DNA of 64,000 nt from Streptomyces sp. R28 (GCF_041052385.1 NZ_CP163439.1:1054001-1118000), one strand, 5' to 3'; positions 48,886 through 57,577 are shown, counted from the first letter of the stretch. A program made the numbers and translations. The notes: generated by a model not told the origin, from the sequence alone.

Positions 48886-50183
48886 CGGCCCTCCGCCACG
48901 ACGACGGGGCCGGCGCCGGTGAGCAGTCGTTGCACCTGCTCGGCGACGTACAGGGGACCCGTGTCGCGGCCGGGCCAGGGGACGCACAGCCAGGGTTCGG
49001 CGGGGATCAGCGCGAGGTCGCGGGCCTGGCGGGCGCGGCCGCCGCCGGTGATGTTGAGGAGCACGAGTTCGTCGCGGCGGACCTGCCCGGCCCGCACCGC
49101 GTCGGCCAGCGCGGCGAGGGCGACTCCGGCGCCCGGCTCGATGTCGATGCCCTCGACCTCTTCGAAGAGCGCCATGGCGGCGAGCGCGGACTCGTTGTCG
49201 GTACATCGCACGGCGCCGCCGCTCTCGCCGAGCACGTCCCGGACTCCGCCGCGGACGGTGAACGGCGGTCGGCGGTTGGTCAGTTCGCGGGCGAGCGGCT
49301 CGTGTTCGCGGTGGGCCGGGGCGGGGCCGGTGTCCCGCCAGGCGTCGTACAGCGGTGTGAAGGGTGTGTTCTGGCACATCAGCAGGCGGGGCAGCGCCTC
49401 GTCGCCCGTGCGGAGGCGACGCGCCGTCTCGTGGGCGCCGATGGCCCCGGTACCGCTGCCGACGGCCTGTACGTACGTCTCCGGCAGCCGCCCCAGCTCC
49501 TCGGCGGCGGCCCGCATGACGGTGCCGAGGCCGTCACGGCGGCCCACGTTGCGCGCGCCGCCCTCGGCGTGGTGGCCGGGCAGTCGAGCGAGGAGGTCGG
49601 CGCAGGCGATGGCGTCGCTGTAGGTGGCGGTGCCGTCGAGGACGACGAGCCGGACGCAGGGGTCGAGCGGGGCGGGGAACCGCATCCGCTCCAGGGCGGG
49701 GGCGGGCACGACGAGCAGACAGGGCACCCGGTACTTGGTGGCGGCCCAGGCGAAGGCGGCCGCGGTGTTGCCCGCCGACGGGATCACCAGGACCGGCGGA
49801 TCGGCGGGCAGCCGACCGAGCACGGTGTACGCCTCCAGGTCCTTGAACGTGCAGGTGGGCAGCTGTGCCCCGCGTTCGGGCCAGTGGCCGTTGAAGGCGA
49901 CCCACAGCCGGTCGAGGCCGATCCGGCGGCCGAGCCGTTCGGCGGGGAGGACGACCGGGCCCGGCACGTCGGGGAAGGTACGCGCCACCGGCAGCAGCGG
50001 GGCATACCGAAACAGCCCGCTGCTTTCGCCGACGCGGGTTCCGGTTCCGTCGTACGCGGTGCGCAGAAATGCCGGTTCGTGGCCACGGGCGCAGTCGAGG
50101 AGGAGACCGTCGTCCGCGTAACGAGTTCCGCACGAGGAACAGACGAGTGTGTAGTGACGTGTTCCCGGACGTGCCCCGGACAT
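48882..50183 (-). CDS. PLP-dependent threonine synthase/cysteate synthase-like enzyme
   Basis: This is a 433-residue fold-type II PLP enzyme. The ATG at 50183 has GGAAGG upstream; the frame also reaches 50222 with no better start. An N-terminal metal-site-like stretch ([20 protein letters not shown]) precedes the core. The PLP lysine is in [15 protein letters not shown], followed by [12 protein letters not shown], with a Ser/Gly-rich cofactor loop [15 protein letters not shown]. This is the layout of threonine synthase-like and archaeal cysteate synthases, which replace the phosphate of an O-phospho amino acid with water or a nucleophile. Its stop overlaps the first NRPS gene (ATGA), so it probably makes an unusual amino acid for the assembly line. 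Cysteate (from O-phosphoserine and sulfite) is one candidate; the reaction is unproved. Confidence 0.85.
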   Translation of the reverse strand: MSGARPGTRHYTLVCSSCGTRYADDGLLLDCARGHEPAFLRTAYDGTGTRVGESSGLFRYAPLLPVARTFPDVPGPVVLPAERLGRRIGLDRLWVAFNGHWPERGAQLPTCTFKDLEAYTVLGRLPADPPVLVIPSAGNTAAAFAWAATKYRVPCLLVVPAPALERMRFPAPLDPCVRLVVLDGTATYSDAIACADLLARLPGHHAEGGARNVGRRDGLGTVMRAAAEELGRLPETYVQAVGSGTGAIGAHETARRLRTGDEALPRLLMCQNTPFTPLYDAWRDTGPAPAHREHEPLARELTNRRPPFTVRGGVRDVLGESGGAVRCTDNESALAAMALFEEVEGIDIEPGAGVALAALADAVRAGQVRRDELVLLNITGGGRARQARDLALIPAEPWLCVPWPGRDTGPLYVAEQVQRLLTGAGPVVVAEGR

Positions 50184-50326
50184 CTTCGCTCGCCTTCCGC
50201 AGTGCCGCATTTCGCTGATCAATTTGACCGTGGTCTTCAGGAAGGGCAGGCGACGGGCGAATTACCTTTTCACAAAGCCAGGTTGACGGATAGGAAGCGC
50301 TTACTCATCTCTTACCCAGAGCGACG

Positions 50327-50370
50327 GACTGTTCAGCTCCGCTTCATCTGCCCTTATCTGCTGGACAGTC
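50327..50370. promoter_or_regulatory. Interrupted inverted repeat in the divergent region before the 2-oxoacid dehydrogenase genes
   Basis: GACTGTTCAGC (50327-50337) and GCTGGACAGTC (50360-50370) pair in 10 of 11 positions around a 22-base spacer. It lies 66 bases upstream of the E1-alpha ATG and would be in its promoter or 5' leader. The surrounding 250 bases between the divergent PLP and E1-alpha genes are AT-richer than coding DNA and hold both promoters; I could not define them further. The repeat could be an operator for a dimeric regulator or an RNA hairpin. Confidence 0.5.
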
Positions 50371-50435
50371 GGAAAAGCACATGCCGTGGAGATCATCCGA
50401 GGCGCCACAAGCCGTGAGGAAAGGGTGGCGGAAAC

Positions 50436-51548
50436 ATGGGTCATACGCCGATGCATACGACTGCGGGGAAAGGGGTGGAGCTCTCCCCCTGGCTCCCGTC
50501 CCAGGTTCCGGTTTCCCTTCTGTCGCCGCCTGACAGCACAGCGAACGGGACGTACCGGGAGCCGTCGCCCGAGTCGCTGCTGACGGCGTATCGGAAGATG
50601 GTCCTCGGGCGCCGTTTCGACGAGCAGGCGACCGCGCTCGCCCGGCAGGGCAGGCTCGCGGTACACCCGTCGAGCCTGGGCCAGGAGGCGTGTCAGGTCG
50701 GTGCCGCGCTCGCGCTGCGCGCCACGGACTGGCTGTTCCCCACCTACCGGGACTGCGTCGCACTGGTCAGCCGCGGGATCGACCCGGTCGAGGCGCTGAC
50801 GCTGCTGCGCGGCGACGCCCACTGCGGCTACGACCCGCTGCGCCACCGCACCGCTCCGCAGTGCACCCCGCTCGCCACCCACGCCGCGCACGCCACCGGA
50901 CTGGCCCACGCCGAGCGCCTCAAGGGCGGCGACACCGTCGCCCTGGCACTCGTCGGGGACGGCGCCACCAGCGAGGGCGACTTCCACGAGGCGCTCAATC
51001 TGGCGGGCGTGCTGCGCGCGCCGGTGGTCTTCCTCGTGCAGAACAACCGGTACGCCATCTCCGTCCCGCTGTCCGCCCAGTGCGCGGCACCGGGTCTGGC
51101 CTACAAGGGCGTCGGCTACGGCGTCCGCGCGGAACAGGTGGACGGCAACGACGCCGCGGCCGTCCTCGCCGTGCTGAGTACGGCGATCGAGGACGCGCGG
51201 GCGGGCGGCGGACCGTGGCTGGTCGAGGCGCACACCTACCGCATGGGACCGCACACCAGCGCCGACGACCCCTCTCGCTACCGCCCGGCCGAGGAGGCCG
51301 AGCACTGGCGCCGACGCGACCCGATCACCCGCCTGGAGTCCGCCCTGCGCGAGCGCGGCGTGCTGACCCCCGAGGCCGCCGAGGCCGCGACCGCCGAGGC
51401 GGAGGCGTACGCCGCCGACCTGCGCGCACGGTTCGCCGAGGACCCCGAACTCACCCCCCTGGCCCTGTTCGACCACGTCTTCGCCTCACCGCCCCCGCAC
51501 CTGACCGATCAACGGGCCGCGTTGCGCGCCGAGTTGGAGGGACGCTGA
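50436..51548 (+). CDS. 2-oxoacid dehydrogenase E1 component, alpha subunit
   Basis: This is a 370-residue thiamine-diphosphate enzyme subunit. The ThDP/Mg motif is GDGATSEGDFHEALNLAGVL followed by FLVQNNRYAISVP. It has the branched-chain/pyruvate dehydrogenase alpha pattern (GRRFDEQATALARQGRL, HPSSLGQEACQVGAALAL, HTYRMGPHTSADDPSRYRP). It is followed by one base and the E1-beta-E2 fusion, with a GGAGG site before that start. The pair would decarboxylate a 2-oxoacid and acylate the lipoyl domain of the fusion. The GPHTSADD signature is common in branched-chain 2-oxoacid dehydrogenases; the substrate is not proved. It is divergent from the NRPS operon and may supply an acyl-CoA for it. Confidence 0.93.
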   Translation: MGHTPMHTTAGKGVELSPWLPSQVPVSLLSPPDSTANGTYREPSPESLLTAYRKMVLGRRFDEQATALARQGRLAVHPSSLGQEACQVGAALALRATDWLFPTYRDCVALVSRGIDPVEALTLLRGDAHCGYDPLRHRTAPQCTPLATHAAHATGLAHAERLKGGDTVALALVGDGATSEGDFHEALNLAGVLRAPVVFLVQNNRYAISVPLSAQCAAPGLAYKGVGYGVRAEQVDGNDAAAVLAVLSTAIEDARAGGGPWLVEAHTYRMGPHTSADDPSRYRPAEEAEHWRRRDPITRLESALRERGVLTPEAAEAATAEAEAYAADLRARFAEDPELTPLALFDHVFASPPPHLTDQRAALRAELEGR

Positions 51549-51549
51549 C

Positions 51550-53622
51550 ATGACGACGACCGTGGCGATGGCGCAGGCACTCAACGCCGCCCTGCGGGAC
51601 GCGCTCGGCGCGGACGAGCGCGTCGTGGTCTTCGGCGAGGACGTCGGCCGCCTCGGCGGCGTCTTCCGGGTCACCGACGGGCTCACCGAGGAGTTCGGCG
51701 ACCGGCGCTGCTTCGACACCCCGGTCAGCGAGGCCGGCATCGGGGGCCTCGCGGTCGGCATGGCGATGGCCGGGTTCCGGCCGGTGGTGGAGATGCAGTT
51801 CGACGCGTTCGCCTACCCGGCGTTCGAGCAGATCGCCTCCCACATGGCCAAGATGCGCAACCGGACCCGAGGTGTGCTCCCGCTGCCGCTGGTCGTCCGG
51901 ATCCCGTACGGCGGCGGCATCGGCGGTGTGGAGCACCACAGCGACTCCAGTGAGGCGTACTACGCGCACACGGCCGGTCTGAAGGTGGTGACGCCGGCGA
52001 CGGCCGCCGACGCCTATTCCCTGCTGCGCGAGGCGATCGACGACCCGGACCCGGTGATCTTCCTGGAGCCCAAGCGCCACTACTGGACCAAGGAGACGCT
52101 CCGACTCCCGGCCCGCACCGAGCCGTTCGGCACCGCCGCGCTACGCCGGCCCGGGAGCGACGCGACGTTGGTGGCGTACGGCCCCTCCGTCGCCGTCGCC
52201 CTGGAAGCGGCCCGGGCGGCCGAGGCCGAGGGCCTCGACGTGGAGGTGCTGGACCTGCGCACCCTCGTCCCGCTGGACGACCGTGCGCTCACCGCCTCCG
52301 TCCGCCGCACCGGCCGCTGCCTGGTCGTGCACGAGGCGCAGGGCTTCGCCGGGGTCGGCGCCGAGATCGCGGCCCGGGTGCAGGAGCGGTGCTTCGACGC
52401 GCTGCTCGCGCCGGTGCTGCGGGTCACCGGCTTCGACATCCCATATCCGCCCCCGCTGCTGGAGGACGCGCATCTGCCGGGCGCCGGGCGGGTGCTGGAG
52501 GCGCTGCGCCGGCTGCTGCCGCGCGGTGTCGAGCAACGGTCCCGTCAAGACGCGCCCCCGGCTTCCGACTCGAACGGCAGCACCTTCCATCTGCCCGATC
52601 TGGGCGAGGGGTTGGCCGACGCCGAGGTGCTGGAGTGGATGGTCGCGGTGGGCGACACGGTCCGGCAGGACCAGGTCGTGGCCGAGGTGGAGACGGCCAA
52701 GTCGGTGGTGACGCTGCCGAGTCCGTACGCCGGTACGGTGACGGCCCTGCACTGCCGGGCCGGCGAGATCGTGCGGGTGGGGGCTCCGTTGCTGACGGTG
52801 ACTCAACCCGCCTCGGCGGAGCCGGGCTCAGGGGCCGTACTCACCGGCTACGGGACGAACAGGGCGCGGCGGCCCGCACGGGCATCCACCGTCACTGCGG
52901 ACGCGGACGCGGACGCGGGCACAGACGCAGACGCAGAAGCGCCGACCCGTCCGTCGGACACAGTCACCCGCACACAGCTCGACGCCACTGCCGACAAGTA
53001 CCTCCGCAGTCACCGCGACACACCCGCCGTCACCATCTGGGCCGACGCCGACGCCACGAACCTCCTCGCCGCCCGGGCCGCACACGGCACCGGCCTGCTG
53101 CCGCTGCTCGCGCAGGCGTGCCTGGCCGGGCTCGCCGCCTTCCCCGACCTCAACGCCCGTGTCGACGCCGGCCGCGGGGAGGTCGTCCGCCTTCCCGAGG
53201 TGCACCTCGGCTTCGCCGCGCAGACCGCCCACGGCCTGGTCGTCCCCGTGGTCCGGGACGCGCACCGGCTCACCCTGGACGACCTCGCAGCCGAACTGCG
53301 CCGCCTGACCGGCCTCGCCCGCGAGGACGCCCTCCCCCTGGACCACCGGACCGGCGGCACCTTCACCCTGAACAACTACGGCCCCCTCGACGTCGACGGC
53401 GCCACACCGATCCTCAACCACCCCCAGTCCGCGATGCTCGGCATCGGCCGCATCACGGACCGCCCCTGGGCGGTGGACGGCCTCGTGGAGGTGCGCAAGG
53501 TCGTCACCATGTCGCTCACCTTCGACCACCGGGTGTGCGACGGCACCACCGCGGCCGGATTCCTGCGCCATGTCACCGACCGCCTCGTCACCGACCGCCT
53601 CGTCACCGACCCCGGCGACTGA
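51550..53622 (+). CDS. Fusion of 2-oxoacid dehydrogenase E1-beta and E2 (lipoyl plus acyltransferase)
   Basis: A 690-residue single reading frame carries two normally separate subunits. Residues about 1-330 are E1-beta (VVVFGEDVGRLGGVFRVTDG, SEAGIGGLAVGMAMAGFRPV, PYGGGIGGVEHHSDSSEAYY). Residues about 345-425 are a lipoyl domain with the modified Lys384 in VETAKSVVTLP. After an Ala/Asp-rich linker without a recognisable E3-binding domain comes the acyltransferase domain (about 485-690) with the catalytic HRVCDG (His660, Asp664). Family knowledge: E2 transfers the acyl group from lipoate to CoA. The fusion is clean and not frameshifted. It lacks the peripheral subunit-binding domain that usually recruits E3, so reoxidation must rely on a free E3 or a different contact. 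Confidence 0.9.
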   Translation: MTTTVAMAQALNAALRDALGADERVVVFGEDVGRLGGVFRVTDGLTEEFGDRRCFDTPVSEAGIGGLAVGMAMAGFRPVVEMQFDAFAYPAFEQIASHMAKMRNRTRGVLPLPLVVRIPYGGGIGGVEHHSDSSEAYYAHTAGLKVVTPATAADAYSLLREAIDDPDPVIFLEPKRHYWTKETLRLPARTEPFGTAALRRPGSDATLVAYGPSVAVALEAARAAEAEGLDVEVLDLRTLVPLDDRALTASVRRTGRCLVVHEAQGFAGVGAEIAARVQERCFDALLAPVLRVTGFDIPYPPPLLEDAHLPGAGRVLEALRRLLPRGVEQRSRQDAPPASDSNGSTFHLPDLGEGLADAEVLEWMVAVGDTVRQDQVVAEVETAKSVVTLPSPYAGTVTALHCRAGEIVRVGAPLLTVTQPASAEPGSGAVLTGYGTNRARRPARASTVTADADADAGTDADAEAPTRPSDTVTRTQLDATADKYLRSHRDTPAVTIWADADATNLLAARAAHGTGLLPLLAQACLAGLAAFPDLNARVDAGRGEVVRLPEVHLGFAAQTAHGLVVPVVRDAHRLTLDDLAAELRRLTGLAREDALPLDHRTGGTFTLNNYGPLDVDGATPILNHPQSAMLGIGRITDRPWAVDGLVEVRKVVTMSLTFDHRVCDGTTAAGFLRHVTDRLVTDRLVTDPGD

Positions 53623-53643
53623 CGCCGACTGACGGCGGCTGAC

Positions 53644-54600
53644 TCACCGGCGGCTCTCGGGAGAGCGGCGGTCCGCCCTGCGCTGTGCCAGCCACAGGGC
53701 GACCTCCTCCGAGATCGGCTGCCCCGTCGCCAGCTCGACGAAGCCGAACTGGCCGCCCTGGTTGCACTCCAGGAACCACCAGATGCCGTGCTCGTCCTCG
53801 GCGAAGTCGAAGGCGGCGTACGCCAGTCCGGCGAGAGTGACGTAGTCGTGCACCGACTTGCCGATGCGTTCGGGGACCGGGACCGGCTCCCAGGCGTGCC
53901 CGGTGTCGCCGTAGCGTCCGTCGACCTGGCCGGGTTCGGCGGTCTTCCGCGCGGCGAACAGGCGGGTGCCGACACTGGTCAGCCGGATGTCGGCCCGCTT
54001 GGGTACGTACCGCTGGAGCAGCGCGGGCCCGGCCGCGACCGCGGAGAAGTCCGCGTCGGGGCCGACGAGGGTGGTGGGCAGGGCCAGCCCGGGGTCACCG
54101 GGCGGCGGCCCCGAGGCGGACTTCACCACCACGTCCCGGTGCTCCTCGGTGAACTCCCGCGCCAGCCGGGGTGACGTGGTGAAGACCGTCGGCGGTACGG
54201 CGAAACCGCTGAGGTGCGCGACCCTCAACTGCCAGGGCTTGAGCCGGGCCTGGTCGGCGTTGCGCGGATGGTTCATCCACCGGGCTGCGGCGGAGTGGAG
54301 CATCCCGTACAGCGCCTGCCGGGTCTCGGCGGTCAGCCACGGGGAGGGATACGCGGCGTGCGCGGCCGGTTCGCCGGGCCTGCGCACCCATATGGAGCGC
54401 AGGCCTCCCATGCTGAGCACATGTCCGTTGACCGACAGGTGCCCGTCGAAGTCACCATGGGCGTAGTCGACGGACAGCACGGCCTTGCCCGGCAGGTCGG
54501 CGGGGTCCAGCCGCATCACGGGAGTCCCTGTCCCGTGCAGCCTGGCCACCACCATGTCGGCGGTCACGTCCTCTTCGGACGTCAGGATCAGTACGGTCAT
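53644..54600 (-). CDS. tgmB: Graspetide ATP-grasp ligase (TgmB/MvdD-like)
   Basis: This is a 318-residue ATP-grasp protein of the type paired with TgmA precursors. It shows an N-terminal TVLILTSEEDVTADMVVARL, a WMNHPRNADQARLKPWQLRV segment, the phosphate/ATP-binding RDVVVKSASGPP with LLQRYVPKRADIRL, and the metal-binding acid and asparagine in WWFLECNQGGQFGFVE. It starts at ATG 54600, 14 bases after the precursor stop. Such ligases make ester (or amide) cross-links between Thr/Ser/Lys and Asp/Glu side chains of the precursor. No isoaspartyl-methyltransferase-like TgmC gene is next to it in this window. Confidence 0.92.
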   Translation of the reverse strand: MTVLILTSEEDVTADMVVARLHGTGTPVMRLDPADLPGKAVLSVDYAHGDFDGHLSVNGHVLSMGGLRSIWVRRPGEPAAHAAYPSPWLTAETRQALYGMLHSAAARWMNHPRNADQARLKPWQLRVAHLSGFAVPPTVFTTSPRLAREFTEEHRDVVVKSASGPPPGDPGLALPTTLVGPDADFSAVAAGPALLQRYVPKRADIRLTSVGTRLFAARKTAEPGQVDGRYGDTGHAWEPVPVPERIGKSVHDYVTLAGLAYAAFDFAEDEHGIWWFLECNQGGQFGFVELATGQPISEEVALWLAQRRADRRSPESRR

Positions 54601-54614
54601 TCGCGTACGGATCG

Positions 54615-54806
54615 TCAGTCGTCGAAGTGGGTCGCGGATCCGGCGGTGGACGTCGTCGTGCCGACCGCGAGCAGCAGGTCCGGGTCACTGACGGCGGGGC
54701 GGCCGTCGGGCAGCACGTTCAGCTGGCGGGCCGGGTCGAAGTGATACGGCGTCACCGCGTGCGCAAGCCCCCTGGGAAAGGCGTAGTTGAGGGTGAACGG
54801 TCGCAC
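54615..54806 (-). CDS. tgmA: ATP-grasp-modified RiPP precursor (TgmA-like)
   Basis: This is a 63-residue peptide starting at GTG 54806 with GGAGG 6 bases upstream. It has the full TgmA pattern: leader MRPFTLNYAFPRG, then YHFDPARQLNVLPDGRPAV (the recognition block) and a core of TTTSTAGSATHFDD. In the core, residues T50-T52, S53, T54, S57 and T59 could donate hydroxyls to D62 and D63. The ligase gene follows immediately. The pair is probably expressed as one unit from the region upstream of 54806. Confidence 0.94.
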   Translation of the reverse strand: MRPFTLNYAFPRGLAHAVTPYHFDPARQLNVLPDGRPAVSDPDLLLAVGTTTSTAGSATHFDD

Positions 54807-55078
54807 TCGAAACCTCCACGGACGTTGTCTGCATTACCGTCCTTTACGCGCTTCTTGCGTAAGGAATTCATCACTTTCAGCCACATCGGGGTGAAGGTCG
54901 TCACATCAACTGCACGAGTCGCATGCACCTCCCCCATGAGTCATCCATCGGATGAGCCGTCACATCTGTCACACGAGCCACACGAGGTGACCACACCTCA
55001 CGCTCGGCCCCCTCCCGTACGCACGCGACTCCTTGACGCTGAACCGTTTCATTGCTTCTCTCAGAAAGCAGTTCTTCA

Positions 55079-55092
55079 TGGGAGCGCTCCCA
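55079..55092. promoter_or_regulatory. CebR-type operator before the tandem SGNH esterase gene
   Basis: TGGGAGCGCTCCCA is a perfect 14-base palindrome and exactly the CebR box of Streptomyces cellulose/cello-oligosaccharide regulons. It lies 26 bases upstream of the GTG start at 55118. The 311-base gap around it (54807-55117) also serves the divergent graspetide genes; a TTGAC hexamer begins at 55033, but I could not fix a convincing -10. Confidence 0.88.
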
Positions 55093-55117
55093 ACCCCCAC
55101 ACGTGAAAGGGGCCCCT

Positions 55118-57133
55118 GTGCAGACCACCACCCCCCACCCCCTCATCCTGCGCCGACCCAGACGCGCCCTTTCCGCCCTCGTCACCGCCGCGCTCGTCGC
55201 CTGCCTGCTGTCGCTGTCCTGGGCGGGCGGCTCTCCGGCGCGAGCAGCGGCCGGTGACGGCTCGGTCTTTGACCCCAACATCGTCTACGTGGGGCGCTGG
55301 GACACCAGTTCGGGCACCGCCGCCGTGCCCCAGTGGTCGGGCGCGTACCTCCAGACGGCTTTCACCGGCACCACGGTGAAGGTCAGGGCGAGGGACGCGG
55401 TCAACTTCTACGCGAGCGTCGACGGCGGACCCGACGTCTTCCACGCGGGCGTCCGCGGGACGGTGAACCTCACTCCCCAGCCCCTGTCCTCCAGCACCCA
55501 CACCCTGCGGATCTCCTACCGCTCCGGCGACACCGTCTTCCAGGGCCTGGTGCTGGACTCCGGCGCCCGCACGGTAAGTCCGGCCATGCCGTCCGGGCTG
55601 GTCGAGTTCGTCGGGGACTCCATCACCGCCGGCGCCCTCACCGACCGGCTGGCGCTCGACTCGTACGCCTGGAAGACCGGCGAGCGGCTGGGGATGCGGC
55701 ACACCCGGATCGCCCGCGCCGGCTACTGCCTGGTCGCCCAGTCCGGTTGTACGGGCCTGAGCGGCCAGTACTTCAGGACCGGCAGCACCGGCGACCAGAA
55801 CTGGGACTTCTCCCGCTACGGGGTGAGCGCGGTCGTCGTCAACCTGGGCACCAACGACATCGGCCACGGCGTGTCCGGCGCCGCGTTCCAGGCGGCGTAC
55901 ACCAAGTTCCTGAGCGACCTGCGCGCCAACCATCCCGAGGCGCACCTCTTCGCCGTGCAGACGCTCAAGAAGCGCTACGTGACGGAGACCAGGGCCGCCG
56001 TCAGCGCCCGCAACAGCTCCGGCGACGCCAAGGTGCACTACGTCGACACCACGGGCTGGCTCACCGATGGCACCGACTACGAGGACGGCAACGGTCATCC
56101 CAATGAGGCGGGGCACACCAAGTTCGCCGGCCGGCTGGCGCCCGTCATCGCCACCCGGCTGGGCAGCGCCACCGGTGTGTCCACCCGGGCGGCCGCTCCC
56201 GGCCAGCCAGGCGACCCCAACATCAAGTTCGTCGGCCGCTGGGACACCCGGAGCTCCAGCACCCTCTACACCCCGTACTGGGCCGGGGCGTACTACCGGG
56301 TCGGGTTCACCGGCCGGACGGTCAAGCTCAAGCAGCGCAACACCATCGACTTCTGGGCCCGCATCGACAACGGGCCGGTGAAGTTCTACGACGACGTCAA
56401 GGGCACGGTGGACCTGACCCCGACGGCACTGGCCGCCGGCAACCACACCCTTCAGGTCAACTACCAGGTGGTCGCCGGCTCCTACCGCGGTGACGCCGTC
56501 TTCCAAGGGCTGGTCCTCGACAGCGGCGCGACCACCTTCGCGCCGTCGGCCCCTGCCAAGGTCATCGAGTTCGTCGGCGACTCGATCACGGTGGGCACCA
56601 CCACCTCGCAGAACGCCCGTACCGCGTACGGCTGGCTGATCGGCGAACGGCTGGGTACCGAGCACACCCAGGTCGCCCAGGGCGGTGCCTGTCTGGTCGC
56701 CACGGCAGACGGATGCGTGGGCCTGGAGCAGCAGTTCGCCAGGCTCAATCCCAACGCCCCCACGCCAAACTGGGACTTCGCCCGCTACCAGGCGGACGCC
56801 GTCGTGATCAACCTCGGCACCAACGACGTGGGCCACGGCGTCAGCTCCACGCAGTTCCAGTCGGCGTACACCAGCCTGCTGCGCAAGGTCCGCGCCGCCT
56901 ATCCGCGGGCCTGGATCTTCGCACTGGAGACCTTCCGCGGCCGCTACGTCCCGCAGACCGAAGCGGCCGTCAAGGCGGCCGTCGACGGCGGCGACAGCCG
57001 GGTCTCCTTCGTCGACACGACGGGCTGGCTGGGCTCCGGCGATCTGACGGACTCCGTCCACCCGAACGACCAGGGCCACCGTGTCATCGCCGACCGTCTG
57101 GCACCGATCATCGCGGCGAGAATCGGCGGCTGA
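55118..57133 (+). CDS. Secreted esterase with two tandem SGNH (GDSL-like) units, CebR-regulated
   Basis: The GTG at 55118 has GAAAGGGG upstream and opens a signal peptide (RRALSALVTAALVACLLSLS then ARAAA); the 671-residue protein has two homologous halves of about 310 residues. Each starts with a beta-rich NIVYVGRWDTSS or NIKFVGRWDTRSS domain and continues into an SGNH catalytic domain: the nucleophile in EFVGDSITAG or EFVGDSITVG, the Asn in LGTNDIGHG or LGTNDVGHG, and the His in NGHPNEAGH or SVHPNDQGH. The two-domain layout is that of CE2-type carbohydrate esterases, which remove acetyl groups from plant polysaccharides. The CebR box upstream links it to cellulose or hemicellulose use. Both halves keep their catalytic residues. 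Substrate is inferred. Confidence 0.92.
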   Translation: MQTTTPHPLILRRPRRALSALVTAALVACLLSLSWAGGSPARAAAGDGSVFDPNIVYVGRWDTSSGTAAVPQWSGAYLQTAFTGTTVKVRARDAVNFYASVDGGPDVFHAGVRGTVNLTPQPLSSSTHTLRISYRSGDTVFQGLVLDSGARTVSPAMPSGLVEFVGDSITAGALTDRLALDSYAWKTGERLGMRHTRIARAGYCLVAQSGCTGLSGQYFRTGSTGDQNWDFSRYGVSAVVVNLGTNDIGHGVSGAAFQAAYTKFLSDLRANHPEAHLFAVQTLKKRYVTETRAAVSARNSSGDAKVHYVDTTGWLTDGTDYEDGNGHPNEAGHTKFAGRLAPVIATRLGSATGVSTRAAAPGQPGDPNIKFVGRWDTRSSSTLYTPYWAGAYYRVGFTGRTVKLKQRNTIDFWARIDNGPVKFYDDVKGTVDLTPTALAAGNHTLQVNYQVVAGSYRGDAVFQGLVLDSGATTFAPSAPAKVIEFVGDSITVGTTTSQNARTAYGWLIGERLGTEHTQVAQGGACLVATADGCVGLEQQFARLNPNAPTPNWDFARYQADAVVINLGTNDVGHGVSSTQFQSAYTSLLRKVRAAYPRAWIFALETFRGRYVPQTEAAVKAAVDGGDSRVSFVDTTGWLGSGDLTDSVHPNDQGHRVIADRLAPIIAARIGG

Positions 57134-57142
57134 CCGCGCACG

Positions 57143-57577
57143 TCATCCCTGCCCGGCGCCGGACCGCAGCTCGCGGAGCAAGTGCGGTGCCGCCTCGGTC
57201 AGTTGATCCACCTGGCTCTCGATCAGCCGGAGGCACTCGTCGAGCGAGCCGACGAATGTCTCCGGGATCTCGAGGAGATAGCGGTACCCGCCGTTCTCCT
57301 CGTCCTCCGGGGCATCCACCCCGATGTCCGCCTCGACGGAGAAGGCCTCCGGTGACATGCCGACGGTCAGGCCGCACGACATGGCACGGCCGTCGCCGAG
57401 ATCGAGGGCCACACCGAGGACCTGCGTGCCGGGCGGCGCGCCGTACTTGGCGAACTCGCTCCAGGTGATGTTCGGTTGGTGCTCCAGGAACAGTTCGTAC
57501 GCCATCTTCCTGAGCCGCCCGGCGACACTCCACAGGGCGATGGGCAGGCGCTGGGCGTCCCGGTCGGCTGCGTCCAC
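57143..57577 (-). CDS. Hypothetical protein, cytoplasmic
   Basis: This is a 144-residue soluble acidic protein with a GTG start at 57577. I do not recognise the family. The N-terminal half is helical (LWSVAGRLRKMAYELFLEHQ) and the C-terminal part is strand-helix (YRYLLEIPETFVGSLDECLR). Codon use is like the neighbours. It is convergent with the esterase gene and separated from the phytase-like gene by 57 bases on the same strand; a shared function is not evident. Confidence 0.7.
   Translation of the reverse strand: MDAADRDAQRLPIALWSVAGRLRKMAYELFLEHQPNITWSEFAKYGAPPGTQVLGVALDLGDGRAMSCGLTVGMSPEAFSVEADIGVDAPEDEENGGYRYLLEIPETFVGSLDECLRLIESQVDQLTEAAPHLLRELRSGAGQG

Noticed and set aside
41167..49377. 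Longer NRPS start at 49377
   Set aside because: The extra 164 residues lie within the PLP gene and read as Arg/Pro-rich shadow; the ATG at 48885 overlaps the PLP stop and begins a normal C domain.
53580..53615. Short direct repeat at the end of the E1-beta-E2 gene
   Set aside because: It encodes a repeated DRLVTDRLVTD at the C-terminus; a minor slippage repeat with no sign of mobile DNA.
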